Shown: one piece after another, positions 9,235-17,286 of the stretch | How positions within the stretch are numbered: position 1 is the first letter of the stretch | How the letters are laid out: the number at the start of each line of letters is the position of its first letter | From: Allobosea sp. CRIB-10 | GTDB lineage: Bacteria; Pseudomonadota; Alphaproteobacteria; Rhizobiales; Beijerinckiaceae | Assembly (NCBI RefSeq): GCF_900112185.1 | Contig: NZ_FOKP01000008.1 | Span: 1 to 64,000, forward strand | DNA length: 64,000 nt | Direction of reading: 5' to 3' | Notes under the pieces: model-generated | The model's database searches: none | Told to the model about the DNA's origin: nothing | What the model saw: the letters and a program-made list of their open reading frames with translations, nothing else | Program-made: the position numbers and the translations under genes

Positions 9235-9681
9235 CTACAGCAGCCGCTCCATGACCCGCTCGCTATTGGCACGCTGTTCGCCCGTATCCTTGAACCCTTG
9301 CGCCCGATAGAAGCTATGCGGCCCGGCCGCGCCGGGCACATAGCTCAGCCTGGCGATCCTGTACCCAAGCGCGGGCAGGCCCTTCAGCCAGAGCGCGATC
9401 GCTTCGCGCCCATAGCCTTTGCCCTGGTGGCGACGATCGATCATGAAGCGCCAGAGGAAGCAGTTCGCGCCGTCGTCCTCGGGCCGCCACATGATGAAGC
9501 CGACCGGCTCCTCGTCGGCATAGATCGCCCGAAACACTGCAGCCGGATTGAAATGGGCCTGCGCAATCGAGACCGCATTGGGCGCGACGAAGCCGCTCTG
9601 CGCCTGATGCGGCTCGAGCTCGCAGATCGCCCGCACGGTCTCGGCCGTGATCTCGCGCAGTGTGACGACAGGCCCGGTCAA
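9235..9681 (-). CDS. GNAT family N-acetyltransferase
   Basis: A 148-residue acetyl-CoA-dependent acyltransferase of the GNAT fold. Motif A reads RFMIDRRHQGKGYGREAI with the RxxGxGxG/A pyrophosphate loop near residue 80. The N-terminal LREITAETVRAICELEP and FVAPNAVSIAQA wording is close to the polyamine-acetyltransferase-like branch (BltD/PaiA style), so a small amine substrate is possible. The frame opens with TTG (9679-9681) and has GAGG about nine bases upstream; no suitable ATG exists before the first strand, so TTG is the preferred start. It lies 10 bases downstream of the MetX-like hydrolase gene and is probably its operon partner. It is convergent with the GlxA gene. Confidence 0.87.
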   Translation of the reverse strand: MTGPVVTLREITAETVRAICELEPHQAQSGFVAPNAVSIAQAHFNPAAVFRAIYADEEPVGFIMWRPEDDGANCFLWRFMIDRRHQGKGYGREAIALWLKGLPALGYRIARLSYVPGAAGPHSFYRAQGFKDTGEQRANSERVMERLL

Positions 9682-9691
9682 GCGGTCGGCC

Positions 9692-10870
9692 TCACTTCTC
9701 CAAGAAAGCCTTCACAGTTCCTTCCGCCTGCTTCATCGAGATCACGCCGTCGAGATGGCCCCGCGTGCCCTGGATGGTGGCATGGCTGACGCCGCGCCCG
9801 GCCTTCTTCGCCTCGGCGACGGTGCGCTGGATCATCTCGTCCGGGAAGACCAGGTCCTTCGGCTGGCTGATGATCAGCAGCGGCGCCTTGATCCGGCTCA
9901 TCGCATCGGCGAGCGACTTGCCGCCGGCGGCGTAGAGCTGGTTGGCCTTGACCAGGTAGAGGAAGTGGTTGGCGTCCGAGACCTTGGCGCGCGCCTCGCC
10001 GGCATTGTCCAGAATGCTCTGGACCTGGAACTTGTTGGCGAGCGCCTTGGCCGGGTCCTCGCCCTCCTTGGCCGGGCGGCGGCCGAAGGTGCCGTTGGTC
10101 CAGTCGCCATGATTGGCCTGCAGGGTGACGACTGTCAGCGCCTTGGCGAGGCCGGCATTGGGCGGCGTCTTGCCGTAATAGTCGCCCTTGTTCCAGTTCG
10201 GATCGATCAGGATCGGCGCCGCCCAAACGTCGAGCCAGGCGATCAGCTGCGCATCGGCCTCGGCTGCGCCGATCACGGCCATCGCCTTGCCGACCATGTC
10301 GGGATAGCTCGCCGCCCATTCATAGGTCTGCAGCGCGCCCATCGAGGGACCGGCGACCATGACGAGTTTCCTGATGCCGAGGCTCTCGACCAGAGCCTTC
10401 TGGACATTGACGAAATCGCCGATGGTCACGACCGGGAAATCGAGCGCGTAGGGCTTGCCGGTATCGGGATCGATCGAGGCCGGTCCGGTGGTGGTGGTCT
10501 TGGGGTCGCCGGTGTTGAGGTTCACCAGCGTGTCGGAGGCGATGACGAAATACTTGTTGGTGTCGATCGCCTTGCCCGGGCCGATGATCGCGTCCCAGTA
10601 GCCGGGCGCCGCATCGGCGGCCGCATATTTGCCGGCGGCGTGCGAATTGCCCGAGAAGAAATGGCAGATCAGGATCGCGTTGGATTTGTCGGCGTTGAGC
10701 GTGCCGTAGCTCTCCCAGCCGACCTTGACGTTCTTCAGCGTGCGCCCGCCTTGCGTGGTGTAGCTCGGCAGCTCGAAGACCTTCTTCTCGACGATCAGAC
10801 CCTGCGCCTGCGCCATTCCCGTCACCATCATGCCTGCAACAGCGAGCGCACCCGCGATCCAGCCCTTCAT
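9692..10870 (-). CDS. secreted alpha/beta hydrolase related to homoserine O-acetyltransferase (MetX)
   Basis: A 392-residue alpha/beta hydrolase with a clear Sec leader (MKGWIAGALAVAGMMVTGMAQA). The mature part follows MetX-type acyltransferases: a first-strand block near VKVGWESYGTLNADKSNAIL, HFFSGNSHAAG, a nucleophile elbow GPSMGA near residue 178 (MetX usually has GGSMGG), a late acid in SQPKDLVFPDE and the histidine in RGHLDGV near the C-terminus. Cytoplasmic MetX has no signal peptide, so a role in methionine synthesis is unlikely. A periplasmic hydrolase or acyltransferase of unknown substrate fits better. GGAGGAG upstream of ATG 10870 supports the start. It probably forms an operon with the downstream GNAT gene. 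Confidence 0.85.
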   Translation of the reverse strand: MKGWIAGALAVAGMMVTGMAQAQGLIVEKKVFELPSYTTQGGRTLKNVKVGWESYGTLNADKSNAILICHFFSGNSHAAGKYAAADAAPGYWDAIIGPGKAIDTNKYFVIASDTLVNLNTGDPKTTTTGPASIDPDTGKPYALDFPVVTIGDFVNVQKALVESLGIRKLVMVAGPSMGALQTYEWAASYPDMVGKAMAVIGAAEADAQLIAWLDVWAAPILIDPNWNKGDYYGKTPPNAGLAKALTVVTLQANHGDWTNGTFGRRPAKEGEDPAKALANKFQVQSILDNAGEARAKVSDANHFLYLVKANQLYAAGGKSLADAMSRIKAPLLIISQPKDLVFPDEMIQRTVAEAKKAGRGVSHATIQGTRGHLDGVISMKQAEGTVKAFLEK

Positions 10871-10954
10871 GCCGCACTCCTCCGCTCCGGCCGGGTTCTC
10901 GGCCTTGAGGGAGATCAGAGCGGATTTGTCCGGCTAACGGAAGGGGGTTGCACT

Positions 10955-11048
10955 CCGTCATGCTCACCCTTGTGGCGAGCATCCACGTCTTGAACTCCGT
11001 CCTCGACGAACGAAGACGTGGATGGTCGGGACAAGCCCGACCATGACG
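10955..11048. repeat. 94-bp dispersed palindromic repeat, copy A
   Basis: A 94-base intergenic element that recurs at 62861-62954 with 83 of 94 positions identical by hand alignment. Inside it, CCACGTCTT pairs with AAGACGTGG around a spacer of about 20 bases, and GGTCGGG pairs with CCCGACC near the right end. It lies between the MetX-like gene start and the M20 peptidase stop. The structure suggests a hairpin-forming non-autonomous repeat; it could also weaken read-through into the peptidase gene. Confidence 0.8.
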
Positions 11049-11054
11049 AGAAAC

Positions 11055-12170
11055 TCACAGCGTCTCGAGCAGCCCCTTGATCAGCGCCCGGCGGGGCGCG
11101 ATCGAGGAGATCAGAGCGTATTCCTGCAAGGTATGGGCGCCGTCACCGTCGATGCCGAGCCCGTCCAGCGTCGGGATGCCGAGCGCTGCGGTGAAATTGC
11201 CGTCAGAGCCACCGCCAGTCATCGGGCAGTCCTGAAGGTCGAAGCCGACCTTCGCCGCCACCGCCCGCGCCTGTTCGTAGAGCGCCGCGACCTCCGCCGA
11301 CTTCTCATAGGGCGGCCGGTTCATGCCGCCGGTGATGCTGAGCTTCACGTCCGGGTCATGCGCCTTCAGCCCGAGGATGCGCTCTTCCATGACTTTGCCG
11401 TCAGCCACCGTGGTGACGCGGCAATCGACGCTGAACCAGGCGTGCTGCGGGATGACGTTCGCCGCCGTGCCGCCACCGACCAGCGCCACCGTCGTGGTGA
11501 TGCCGCGCGAATAGTCCGTCATGCCTTCGATCGCGAGAATCTGGTGGGCCGCCTCGCGGATGGCGTTGCGGCCATCGGCATGGCGCGAACCGGAATGGGC
11601 CGGGCGCCCTTCCAGCTTGACCTCGAAACGGCCGACGCCCTTGCGCGCCGTGACGATCTTGCCGCCCTCGCGTGCCGGCTCGGTCACCAGCACCGCCATC
11701 GCCTCGCGGCCGACCGCCTCGATCAGCTCCCGCGAGGTCGGCGAGCCGATCTCCTCGTCCGGCGTGAACAGGAAGACCAGCGGGCGCTGCACCGAGCCGG
11801 ATTTCGCGGCGTCCTTGAAGGCCTGCAGCGCCAGCCAGGCGCCGCCCTTCATGTCGTAGACGCCAGGACCGTAGAGCCGGTCGCCCTCCACGCGCACCGG
11901 CAGGTCCTTGGCGCTGGTGCCGACAGGGTGGACCGTGTCGAGATGCGACATCAGTGCGATCGCCTTCTCGCCGTTCCGGACGCCGGCGCGCAGGATCAGG
12001 TTGTCGCCGAGCCCGTCGCGGCCGGGGATGCGCTCGACGGCGATCGGCAGGCCTTCGACCTCCTTGGCGACGAGATCCATCATGCCGTTGACGCCGGGCA
12101 CGTGATGGGTGGGGCTCTCCAGCGCAACCCAGACGGAGAGCGCGGGGACGGCGGGATCGTGAATGGTCAT
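11055..12170 (-). CDS. M20 family metallopeptidase, glutamate carboxypeptidase-like
   Basis: A 371-residue zinc peptidase of family M20A, closest in motif wording to glutamate carboxypeptidase (CPG2). The metal ligands are visible in order: His in SHLDTVHPVG (about residue 75), bridging Asp in YGPGVYDMKGG, Glu pair in FTPDEEIGS, and a late His in GDGAHTLQEY. The dimerisation lid contains the RPAHSGSRHADGRNA histidine. Such enzymes cleave C-terminal glutamate or acyl-amino acids. ATG 12170 is preferred because the active fold begins soon after, but its upstream sequence has no good ribosome site; ATG 12239 is an alternative. It lies downstream of the repeat and is divergent from the small gene at 12294. 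Confidence 0.88.
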   Translation of the reverse strand: MTIHDPAVPALSVWVALESPTHHVPGVNGMMDLVAKEVEGLPIAVERIPGRDGLGDNLILRAGVRNGEKAIALMSHLDTVHPVGTSAKDLPVRVEGDRLYGPGVYDMKGGAWLALQAFKDAAKSGSVQRPLVFLFTPDEEIGSPTSRELIEAVGREAMAVLVTEPAREGGKIVTARKGVGRFEVKLEGRPAHSGSRHADGRNAIREAAHQILAIEGMTDYSRGITTTVALVGGGTAANVIPQHAWFSVDCRVTTVADGKVMEERILGLKAHDPDVKLSITGGMNRPPYEKSAEVAALYEQARAVAAKVGFDLQDCPMTGGGSDGNFTAALGIPTLDGLGIDGDGAHTLQEYALISSIAPRRALIKGLLETL

Positions 12171-12293
12171 GATGGGGAGGTTTTTCGCAGGAAAGCGTGG
12201 CGATAACAGGACATTGGCCAATTCGCCGGCATTGTCCATGTCGAAACGCGCCTAGCTGCCCTGCGGAGAGCGCTTTAGAAAATTTTCGAAGCG

Positions 12294-12614
12294 ATGTCGG
12301 CAACGCCGATCCTCGCCCGTCCTCGCAGCAGACCCGCCGAGGACCAGACGATGCGCCCGCCCGCCGCCCCCACCATTGCCATAGTGCCGGCCTTGTATCG
12401 GCTGCGCAGCCTCATGGCAGCGCTGGCCGGCTTCGTCGCGGTCCTCGCGCTCGCCCTCCTCGCCGACCAGCTCCTGCGCTCGCTCGGCCTGCCGCCGCCG
12501 GCGGCCCAGCTCACACCGGAACTCGGCCGCCAGGCGCTGGCCGCCTGGCTGAGGGCAGGTTGCCTGCTGCTCGGCGGCCTCGTCGCGAGGGCCGCGATCG
12601 CTAGACGCGCTTGA
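12294..12614 (+). CDS. small hypothetical membrane protein
   Basis: A possible 106-residue protein with two hydrophobic segments, LMAALAGFVAVLALALLADQ (about residues 40-60) and LRAGCLLLGGLVARAAI near the C-terminus. The linker between them is Pro/Leu-rich. No family is recognised. A weak GAAG precedes the ATG, and the third-codon GC is high as in real genes here. Its stop overlaps the 3' end of the convergent binding-protein gene by 14 bases, which is unusual but possible. It fills a gap that otherwise holds nothing. It may be spurious. Confidence 0.45.
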   Translation: MSATPILARPRSRPAEDQTMRPPAAPTIAIVPALYRLRSLMAALAGFVAVLALALLADQLLRSLGLPPPAAQLTPELGRQALAAWLRAGCLLLGGLVARAAIARRA

Positions 12615-14187
12615 CGTTCCAGAAGGTCGGGAAGCTCGGCAGCACGCCTTCCAGCTTGCGGCTGAACGCCGTCGGCTGAAAATACTGGCCGAGCGGCGCG
12701 TAGGGCACGTCCTCGAAGGCCTGCTTCTGGAGTTCGGCCGCGATTTTCTGCTTCCCAGCAAGGTCTGTCGCCTCCATCCAGGCCTCGCGCAGCGCTTCGA
12801 TCTTCGGCGCCACCGGCCAGCCCGGCCAGGCGGCCATGCCATTGCCGCGCAGTGAGATGTGGCCGACCGGATCGAGGATGTCGATGCCGTTCCAGCCGGT
12901 GAAGAAGCAGTTCCAGCCGCCATTGCCGGGCGGCTCCTTGTTGGCCCGGCGCGTCACGACCGCACCCCAGTCCATCACCTGATAGTCGACATTCATACCG
13001 ATGCGCTTCAGCATCTCGGCGCCAACCTCGCATTCGGCCTTGAGATTGGCGAGATCGGTGACGCCGAGCAGCACGACCTTCTCGCCCTTGTAGCCGGCCG
13101 CCGCCAGCGCCTGCTTGACCTTGGCGATGTCGCGCGGCCCGTTCAGCACCTCCATGCCGGCATCGTTCGCCATCGGGGTGCCCGGCGGGAACAGGCCGAC
13201 GCCGGTGCGCCACAGCGTCTTGTCGGGGCCGCCCACCGCCTCCATGAACTCGGCCTGGTCGATCGCCATCAGCACGGCGCGGCGGATCGCCGGATTGTCG
13301 AAGGGCGGATGCAGATGGTTCATCCGCATGATCGCGATCGAGCCGGTCGTCTCCTTGATCGCGACCTCGAGCTTCGGGTCCTTGGCCAGTAGCGGCAGGA
13401 TGTCCGGCAAGGGCTGCTCGACCCAGTCGATCTCGCCGCTCTGCAGCGCCGCCGCCGCGGTCGCCGGGTCCGGCAGGGTGTGCCATTCGATCCGCTCGAC
13501 ATGGACGATCTTCGGCCCGGCGGTACGACCCGGCTTGCCGTCGCTGCGCGGGACATAGCCCGCGAACTTCTCATAAACCGACCGGTTGCCGGGCTGGCGC
13601 TCGCTCGCAACGAAGCGGAACGGCCCGCTGCCGATCACCTCGGTGATCTGCGTCGTCGCCTCGGTCCTGGCCAGGCGCTCCGGCATGATCACCGGCACCG
13701 AGGCCGTCATCTTGGCGAGCGCGTCGGGCAGCAGCGGAAACGGCTTCTTCAGGCGGAAGCGCAGGGTCCTGTCGTCGACAGCGGCGAGCTCATCGGTCTG
13801 CGCCATCAGCGTCTGCCCGAACGCATCGCGCTTGCCCCAGCGGTTCAGGCTGGCGACGCAATCCCTGGCCAGCACCGGCGTGCCGTCATGGAATGTGAGG
13901 CCTTCGCGCAGCTTGATCGTCCAGCTCTTGCCATCGGCCTCGGCGAGCGCGCCCTCAGCCATCTGCGGCTGCGCCTTGTAGCTCTCGTCCTGCCCGAACA
14001 GCGTGTCATAGGCGAGGAAGGCGTGATTGCGGGTGACGGTCGCCGTCGTCCAGATCGGATCGACGACGGCAAGATCGCCCTGCGGCACGAACTTGATCAC
14101 GTTCTTGTCGGCCCCGCGGCCGATATTGGGTTTGCTGACCGCAAAGGCGGCAGCCGTGCCTGCGATGAAAGCGCGACGTGTCGGCAT
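12601..14187 (-). CDS. ABC transporter substrate-binding protein, family 5 (peptide/nickel type)
   Basis: A 528-residue extracytoplasmic binding protein of the SBP_bac_5 family. It begins with a twin-arginine leader (MPTRRAFIAGTAAAFAVSKP). It continues with family blocks such as VVDPIWTTATVTRNHAFLAYDTLFG, LREGLTFHDGTPVLARDCVAS, a middle block around PPFDNPAIRRAVLMAIDQAEF, and a late tyrosine-rich VPYAPLGQYFQPTAF. ATG 14187 is supported by AGGGAG upstream. Members capture oligopeptides, nickel or other solutes for Dpp/Opp-type permeases, but no permease or ATPase is adjacent, so the partner must lie elsewhere. Tat export is inferred from the RR motif. Confidence 0.93.
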   Translation of the reverse strand: MPTRRAFIAGTAAAFAVSKPNIGRGADKNVIKFVPQGDLAVVDPIWTTATVTRNHAFLAYDTLFGQDESYKAQPQMAEGALAEADGKSWTIKLREGLTFHDGTPVLARDCVASLNRWGKRDAFGQTLMAQTDELAAVDDRTLRFRLKKPFPLLPDALAKMTASVPVIMPERLARTEATTQITEVIGSGPFRFVASERQPGNRSVYEKFAGYVPRSDGKPGRTAGPKIVHVERIEWHTLPDPATAAAALQSGEIDWVEQPLPDILPLLAKDPKLEVAIKETTGSIAIMRMNHLHPPFDNPAIRRAVLMAIDQAEFMEAVGGPDKTLWRTGVGLFPPGTPMANDAGMEVLNGPRDIAKVKQALAAAGYKGEKVVLLGVTDLANLKAECEVGAEMLKRIGMNVDYQVMDWGAVVTRRANKEPPGNGGWNCFFTGWNGIDILDPVGHISLRGNGMAAWPGWPVAPKIEALREAWMEATDLAGKQKIAAELQKQAFEDVPYAPLGQYFQPTAFSRKLEGVLPSFPTFWNVKRV

Positions 14188-14306
14188 TTCAAGCTCCCTG
14201 GCAACAGGGCGTCGATCCGGGATGGTGAGGCCCTGGCGATACGGCGGCGTCAGGCAACCAGCATGCCAGCAGCCGGTCAAGCCGGCTGCCTGCTCTCCCG
14301 GATCGT

Positions 14307-15518
14307 TCAGGCCGCGTCGCGCAGATCGCCGAGATCGAGCTCGATCAGGAAGTTCGGATCGGCCTCGACCAGCAGCGCCAGGGCTGCATCGTCGGCGAGC
14401 GAATCCGCCAGCAGCCGCGCCTCGTCGCGGGCCGCCTCCGCGTCGAGCCGGCGTAGCAGAGCCATCAACGCATTGGCCTGCGGTCCTTCCAGGCCCTCGC
14501 AAGCGATCAGCACTTCCGCCAGCAGCGTCCGGTCGATGCCGCCTCCCCGCTTTTCGCTGGGGCCCGCCTGCTTCAGCGCCTCCACGGCTGCGGCGAAGGC
14601 CGGCAGCAGGGCCTCGGGCATCGCTGCCTTGCGATAGAGCGCCTTGAGGCCGGCACCGCGCCGGTCCCAGAGCAAGGCGTGCACACGCTTCAGCGGCAAG
14701 CCGGCAAGCGCCGCGAAGGCAGCCTCGGCCAAAGCCGGTTCACCGCTCAGCAGCGAACGCAGGATCACGCCCGGCGTCAGTCGGCCGTTCTCGCGCAGGC
14801 AATCGACGATCGCCGGGGCATCGCTCACTTCGCCGCCGGCCGCGAGCGCGACCGCCACCCGCTCTGTCGATTCGCGGGCAAGCCGGGCGCTTCGTTCCTC
14901 GGTGAGCCAGCCGCAGCCGGAGACGAAGGCGGCAAGCGCGTCGGAAACCTTGGCCGCGATCGCCTGGCGCAAGCCCGCCGGCAGATCGTCGCGCGCCAGC
15001 ATCGCCTCGCGCACGGCGCCGGAGCGGCCTTCGCGCTCGAAGATGCGCTCCAGCGAGAAATCCGGAATCTCCGCCGTCGGATTGGCGAGCAAGGCGACCA
15101 GCGCCTCCTCGACGCCGACCTCGGCGAGCGCGGCGCAGATGCCGGGCGACAGCCAGGGCCGCTGCGCGATCGCGCGCTGGGCGAGGTCATCGCCGATCGC
15201 CGCGGCATCGACCAGATCGGCCTCGGTCAGCACCGGCGACTGCGCCAGCAGCAGCGCCGCAATATCGCTCTGCTCGGCGATCAGCCCAAGCACGAGATTG
15301 CGCGGCGCCTGCGGCGCGGCCGCGAGCTCTTCGGCGAGCGCCCGGCGCACCAGGGGCGAAGGATCCTCCACCAGTGCGATCAGCGCCGTCTCGGCTTCTC
15401 GCCTGTCCTCCGGCGACATCGCCGAGCGCAGATAGGCCCCCGCCAGCGCGGCGGCGCCTTGCGCCCGCGCCTCGGCCGGGGCGGTGCGGGCCCAGAGCAG
15501 GAAGCGTCGTACGATCAT
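14307..15518 (-). CDS. DUF2336 domain-containing protein
   Basis: A 403-residue soluble, all-helical protein of the alphaproteobacterial DUF2336 family. HEAT-like helices recur throughout, with typical blocks such as LIALVEDPSPLVRRALAEELA near residue 50, and AIAQRPWLSPGICAALAEVG near 115. Composition is rich in Ala, Leu and Glu. No catalytic motif is visible, and the family's function is unknown. Its ATG overlaps the stop of the upstream lytic transglycosylase gene in an ATGA arrangement (15515-15518), so translation is coupled and the two products probably work together. No signal peptide is present. Confidence 0.85.
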   Translation of the reverse strand: MIVRRFLLWARTAPAEARAQGAAALAGAYLRSAMSPEDRREAETALIALVEDPSPLVRRALAEELAAAPQAPRNLVLGLIAEQSDIAALLLAQSPVLTEADLVDAAAIGDDLAQRAIAQRPWLSPGICAALAEVGVEEALVALLANPTAEIPDFSLERIFEREGRSGAVREAMLARDDLPAGLRQAIAAKVSDALAAFVSGCGWLTEERSARLARESTERVAVALAAGGEVSDAPAIVDCLRENGRLTPGVILRSLLSGEPALAEAAFAALAGLPLKRVHALLWDRRGAGLKALYRKAAMPEALLPAFAAAVEALKQAGPSEKRGGGIDRTLLAEVLIACEGLEGPQANALMALLRRLDAEAARDEARLLADSLADDAALALLVEADPNFLIELDLGDLRDAA

Positions 15519-16657
15519 CCGCGCCTCCCATGGGTCATGAACTGGCTGAGATCGAGTGGTCCGCGCCGCGCCTTGCGCGTGGCGACCGTCTCGCCGGAGG
15601 CCGTCTGCGTATCCGTGATCGAAAGATCGCGCGGCCGCGACGGCGGCAGCGGCGCGTTGACGGTCGCAGCGGCGGCGCTGGTCGAGCCGCCCGTGCTTTC
15701 GGTCTTGGCGGTCTTGCCGGAGGACGACGCCTCGCTTTCGCTCGCCGACGAGCCGACACGCGGGAAATAGCGTGTCGCCGGGTCATCGTCCGCATTGCGG
15801 GAGGCACCGCCGCTGCGCGGCGTGGTCCAGAGATTGGCGACTGCCTTCGAGACCGGCGCGCGCGGCCCTTCGGTCGAGAACAGGCCGATCAGCCCCTTGG
15901 CCCGGCCTGGCGCCAGCGCGGCGGCGATCGGCACGGCCGCCGGCTCTGCCGCATAGGCCGCAGCGGTCGTCGTCGCCCCGGTTGGCCGGGCCTGCGCCAG
16001 CATGGCGCCGGTCGTTGCGGCCACCTGCGTATTGGCGTGGCTCGCGGCGAGCAGGTCATAGACCTCCTGGGCGCTGCGGGCCCGGCCGGCCTTGTCGTAG
16101 AAGATCGAGCGGTTCGCGGCGGCGGCATCCGGGAAATCGCGGGCGGCAGCGCGGGTCGGATCGTTCGCGGCGGTGCGGATCAGGTCGGACGCACCACGCG
16201 CGCCCAGCACATGCGCCATATAGAGCTCGCCGGCCTGCGGCTGGCGCCCGAGCGCCTGGCCGAGCTGCTCGGCATTCTTCTGCGTCAGCGCGCCGGCCAT
16301 CACAGTCGCGACATGTGGATCGGTCCGCAATTGCAGGATCTTCTCGCGCAGCGCCGGGTCAGCCACCGTGAGTCGCCCGCTACCGTCCTCGCTGATGGCG
16401 CCGGCATAGTTCGCCAGACCCTGTTTCGGCCCCTCCTGGCGCATCATCGACAACCAGGTCTGCTCGATGAACTGGAACAGCCCGGTCGCGCTGGAGGTGC
16501 GCGCCTTCGCATCCGGTTCGAGCGCGGATTCGCGTTGCGCCGTCTTGAGGAGATAGTCGAAGCCGATGCCGGTCTTGTCCGCGCCTTCCTTGATCGCGCT
16601 GACGACAGGATTGGCGGGCGTTGTCTCACGGGTGCTCGGCGTGCTGAAAAGAAACAT
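15515..16657 (-). CDS. lytic transglycosylase domain-containing protein
   Basis: A 380-residue protein with an SLT-type lysozyme-like domain in its first 180 residues. The catalytic glutamate lies in LLKTAQRESALEPDAKA, followed by the typical SSATGLFQFIEQTWL block. The rest is low-complexity Ala/Thr/Ser/Pro-rich. It has no obvious Sec signal, so export would need another route, for example a flagellar or other specialised path; some SLT proteins of this layout lack leaders. ATG 16657 (MFLFSTPSTRET) is chosen over an upstream start at 16699. It is divergent from the MaoC gene and translationally coupled to the DUF2336 gene downstream, which suggests a joint role at the cell wall. Confidence 0.87.
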   Translation of the reverse strand: MFLFSTPSTRETTPANPVVSAIKEGADKTGIGFDYLLKTAQRESALEPDAKARTSSATGLFQFIEQTWLSMMRQEGPKQGLANYAGAISEDGSGRLTVADPALREKILQLRTDPHVATVMAGALTQKNAEQLGQALGRQPQAGELYMAHVLGARGASDLIRTAANDPTRAAARDFPDAAAANRSIFYDKAGRARSAQEVYDLLAASHANTQVAATTGAMLAQARPTGATTTAAAYAAEPAAVPIAAALAPGRAKGLIGLFSTEGPRAPVSKAVANLWTTPRSGGASRNADDDPATRYFPRVGSSASESEASSSGKTAKTESTGGSTSAAAATVNAPLPPSRPRDLSITDTQTASGETVATRKARRGPLDLSQFMTHGRRG

Positions 16658-16794
16658 TGGGTCACTCGGGCCGCTGCCGTTCCAGGCGGACCGGAGCACC
16701 CGCAGAGACTGGACCGGTTATGGTAAGCGAACCGTTAAAACGGCCGTTTGCCGGACCCGACCCGAAACCGAAAAAGAGCCACAGGAGCAAGACG

Positions 16795-17286
16795 ATGGCG
16801 GAAGCGGCGCGGCATAAGCGGGGCGGGCTCTACTTCGAGGATTTCGAGATCGGCTCCTCGATCGAACATCGGCTGACCCGCACGGTGACGCAGATGGACA
16901 ACATGCTGTTCTCCAACATGACGCTGAATCCGCAGCCCCTGCACATCGACGCGCATTTCTGCGCGACCGAGACCGAATGGGGCAAGCCGCTGATGAACTC
17001 GCTGTTCACGCTCGGGCTGATGATCGGCATCTCCGTCAACGACACCACGGTCGGCACCACCATCGGCAATCTCGGCATGACCGACGTTACCTTCCCCGCC
17101 CCCCTCTTCGAGGGCGACACGGTGAACTGCGTCACCGAGATCGTCGCCAAGCGCGAATCGAAGTCGCGGCCGGATGCCGGCATCGTCGACTTCCATCACC
17201 GCGCCTTTAAGCAGGACGGCACCTTGGTGGCGCAGTGCCGCCGCCAGGCCTTCATGAAGAAGCGCCCGGTCGGAGGGCAGGCCTGA
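16795..17286 (+). CDS. MaoC-family dehydratase (R-specific enoyl-CoA hydratase-like)
   Basis: A 163-residue single hot-dog domain. The hydratase-2 motif is recognisable as MTLNPQPLHIDAHFC, giving the Asn/His pair of the MaoC active site, followed by FTLGLMIGISVNDTT and the strand block TFPAPLFEGDTV. It probably hydrates or dehydrates a short branched or dicarboxylic CoA ester. AGGAG upstream fixes ATG 16795; the longer reading from 16657 has no family support. The stop codon shares one base with the start of the CitE-like gene (TGATG at 17284-17288), so the two are coupled. The pair recalls mesaconyl/methylmalyl-CoA chemistry, where a hydratase feeds a C-C lyase, but the substrate is inference. 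Confidence 0.9.
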   Translation: MAEAARHKRGGLYFEDFEIGSSIEHRLTRTVTQMDNMLFSNMTLNPQPLHIDAHFCATETEWGKPLMNSLFTLGLMIGISVNDTTVGTTIGNLGMTDVTFPAPLFEGDTVNCVTEIVAKRESKSRPDAGIVDFHHRAFKQDGTLVAQCRRQAFMKKRPVGGQA

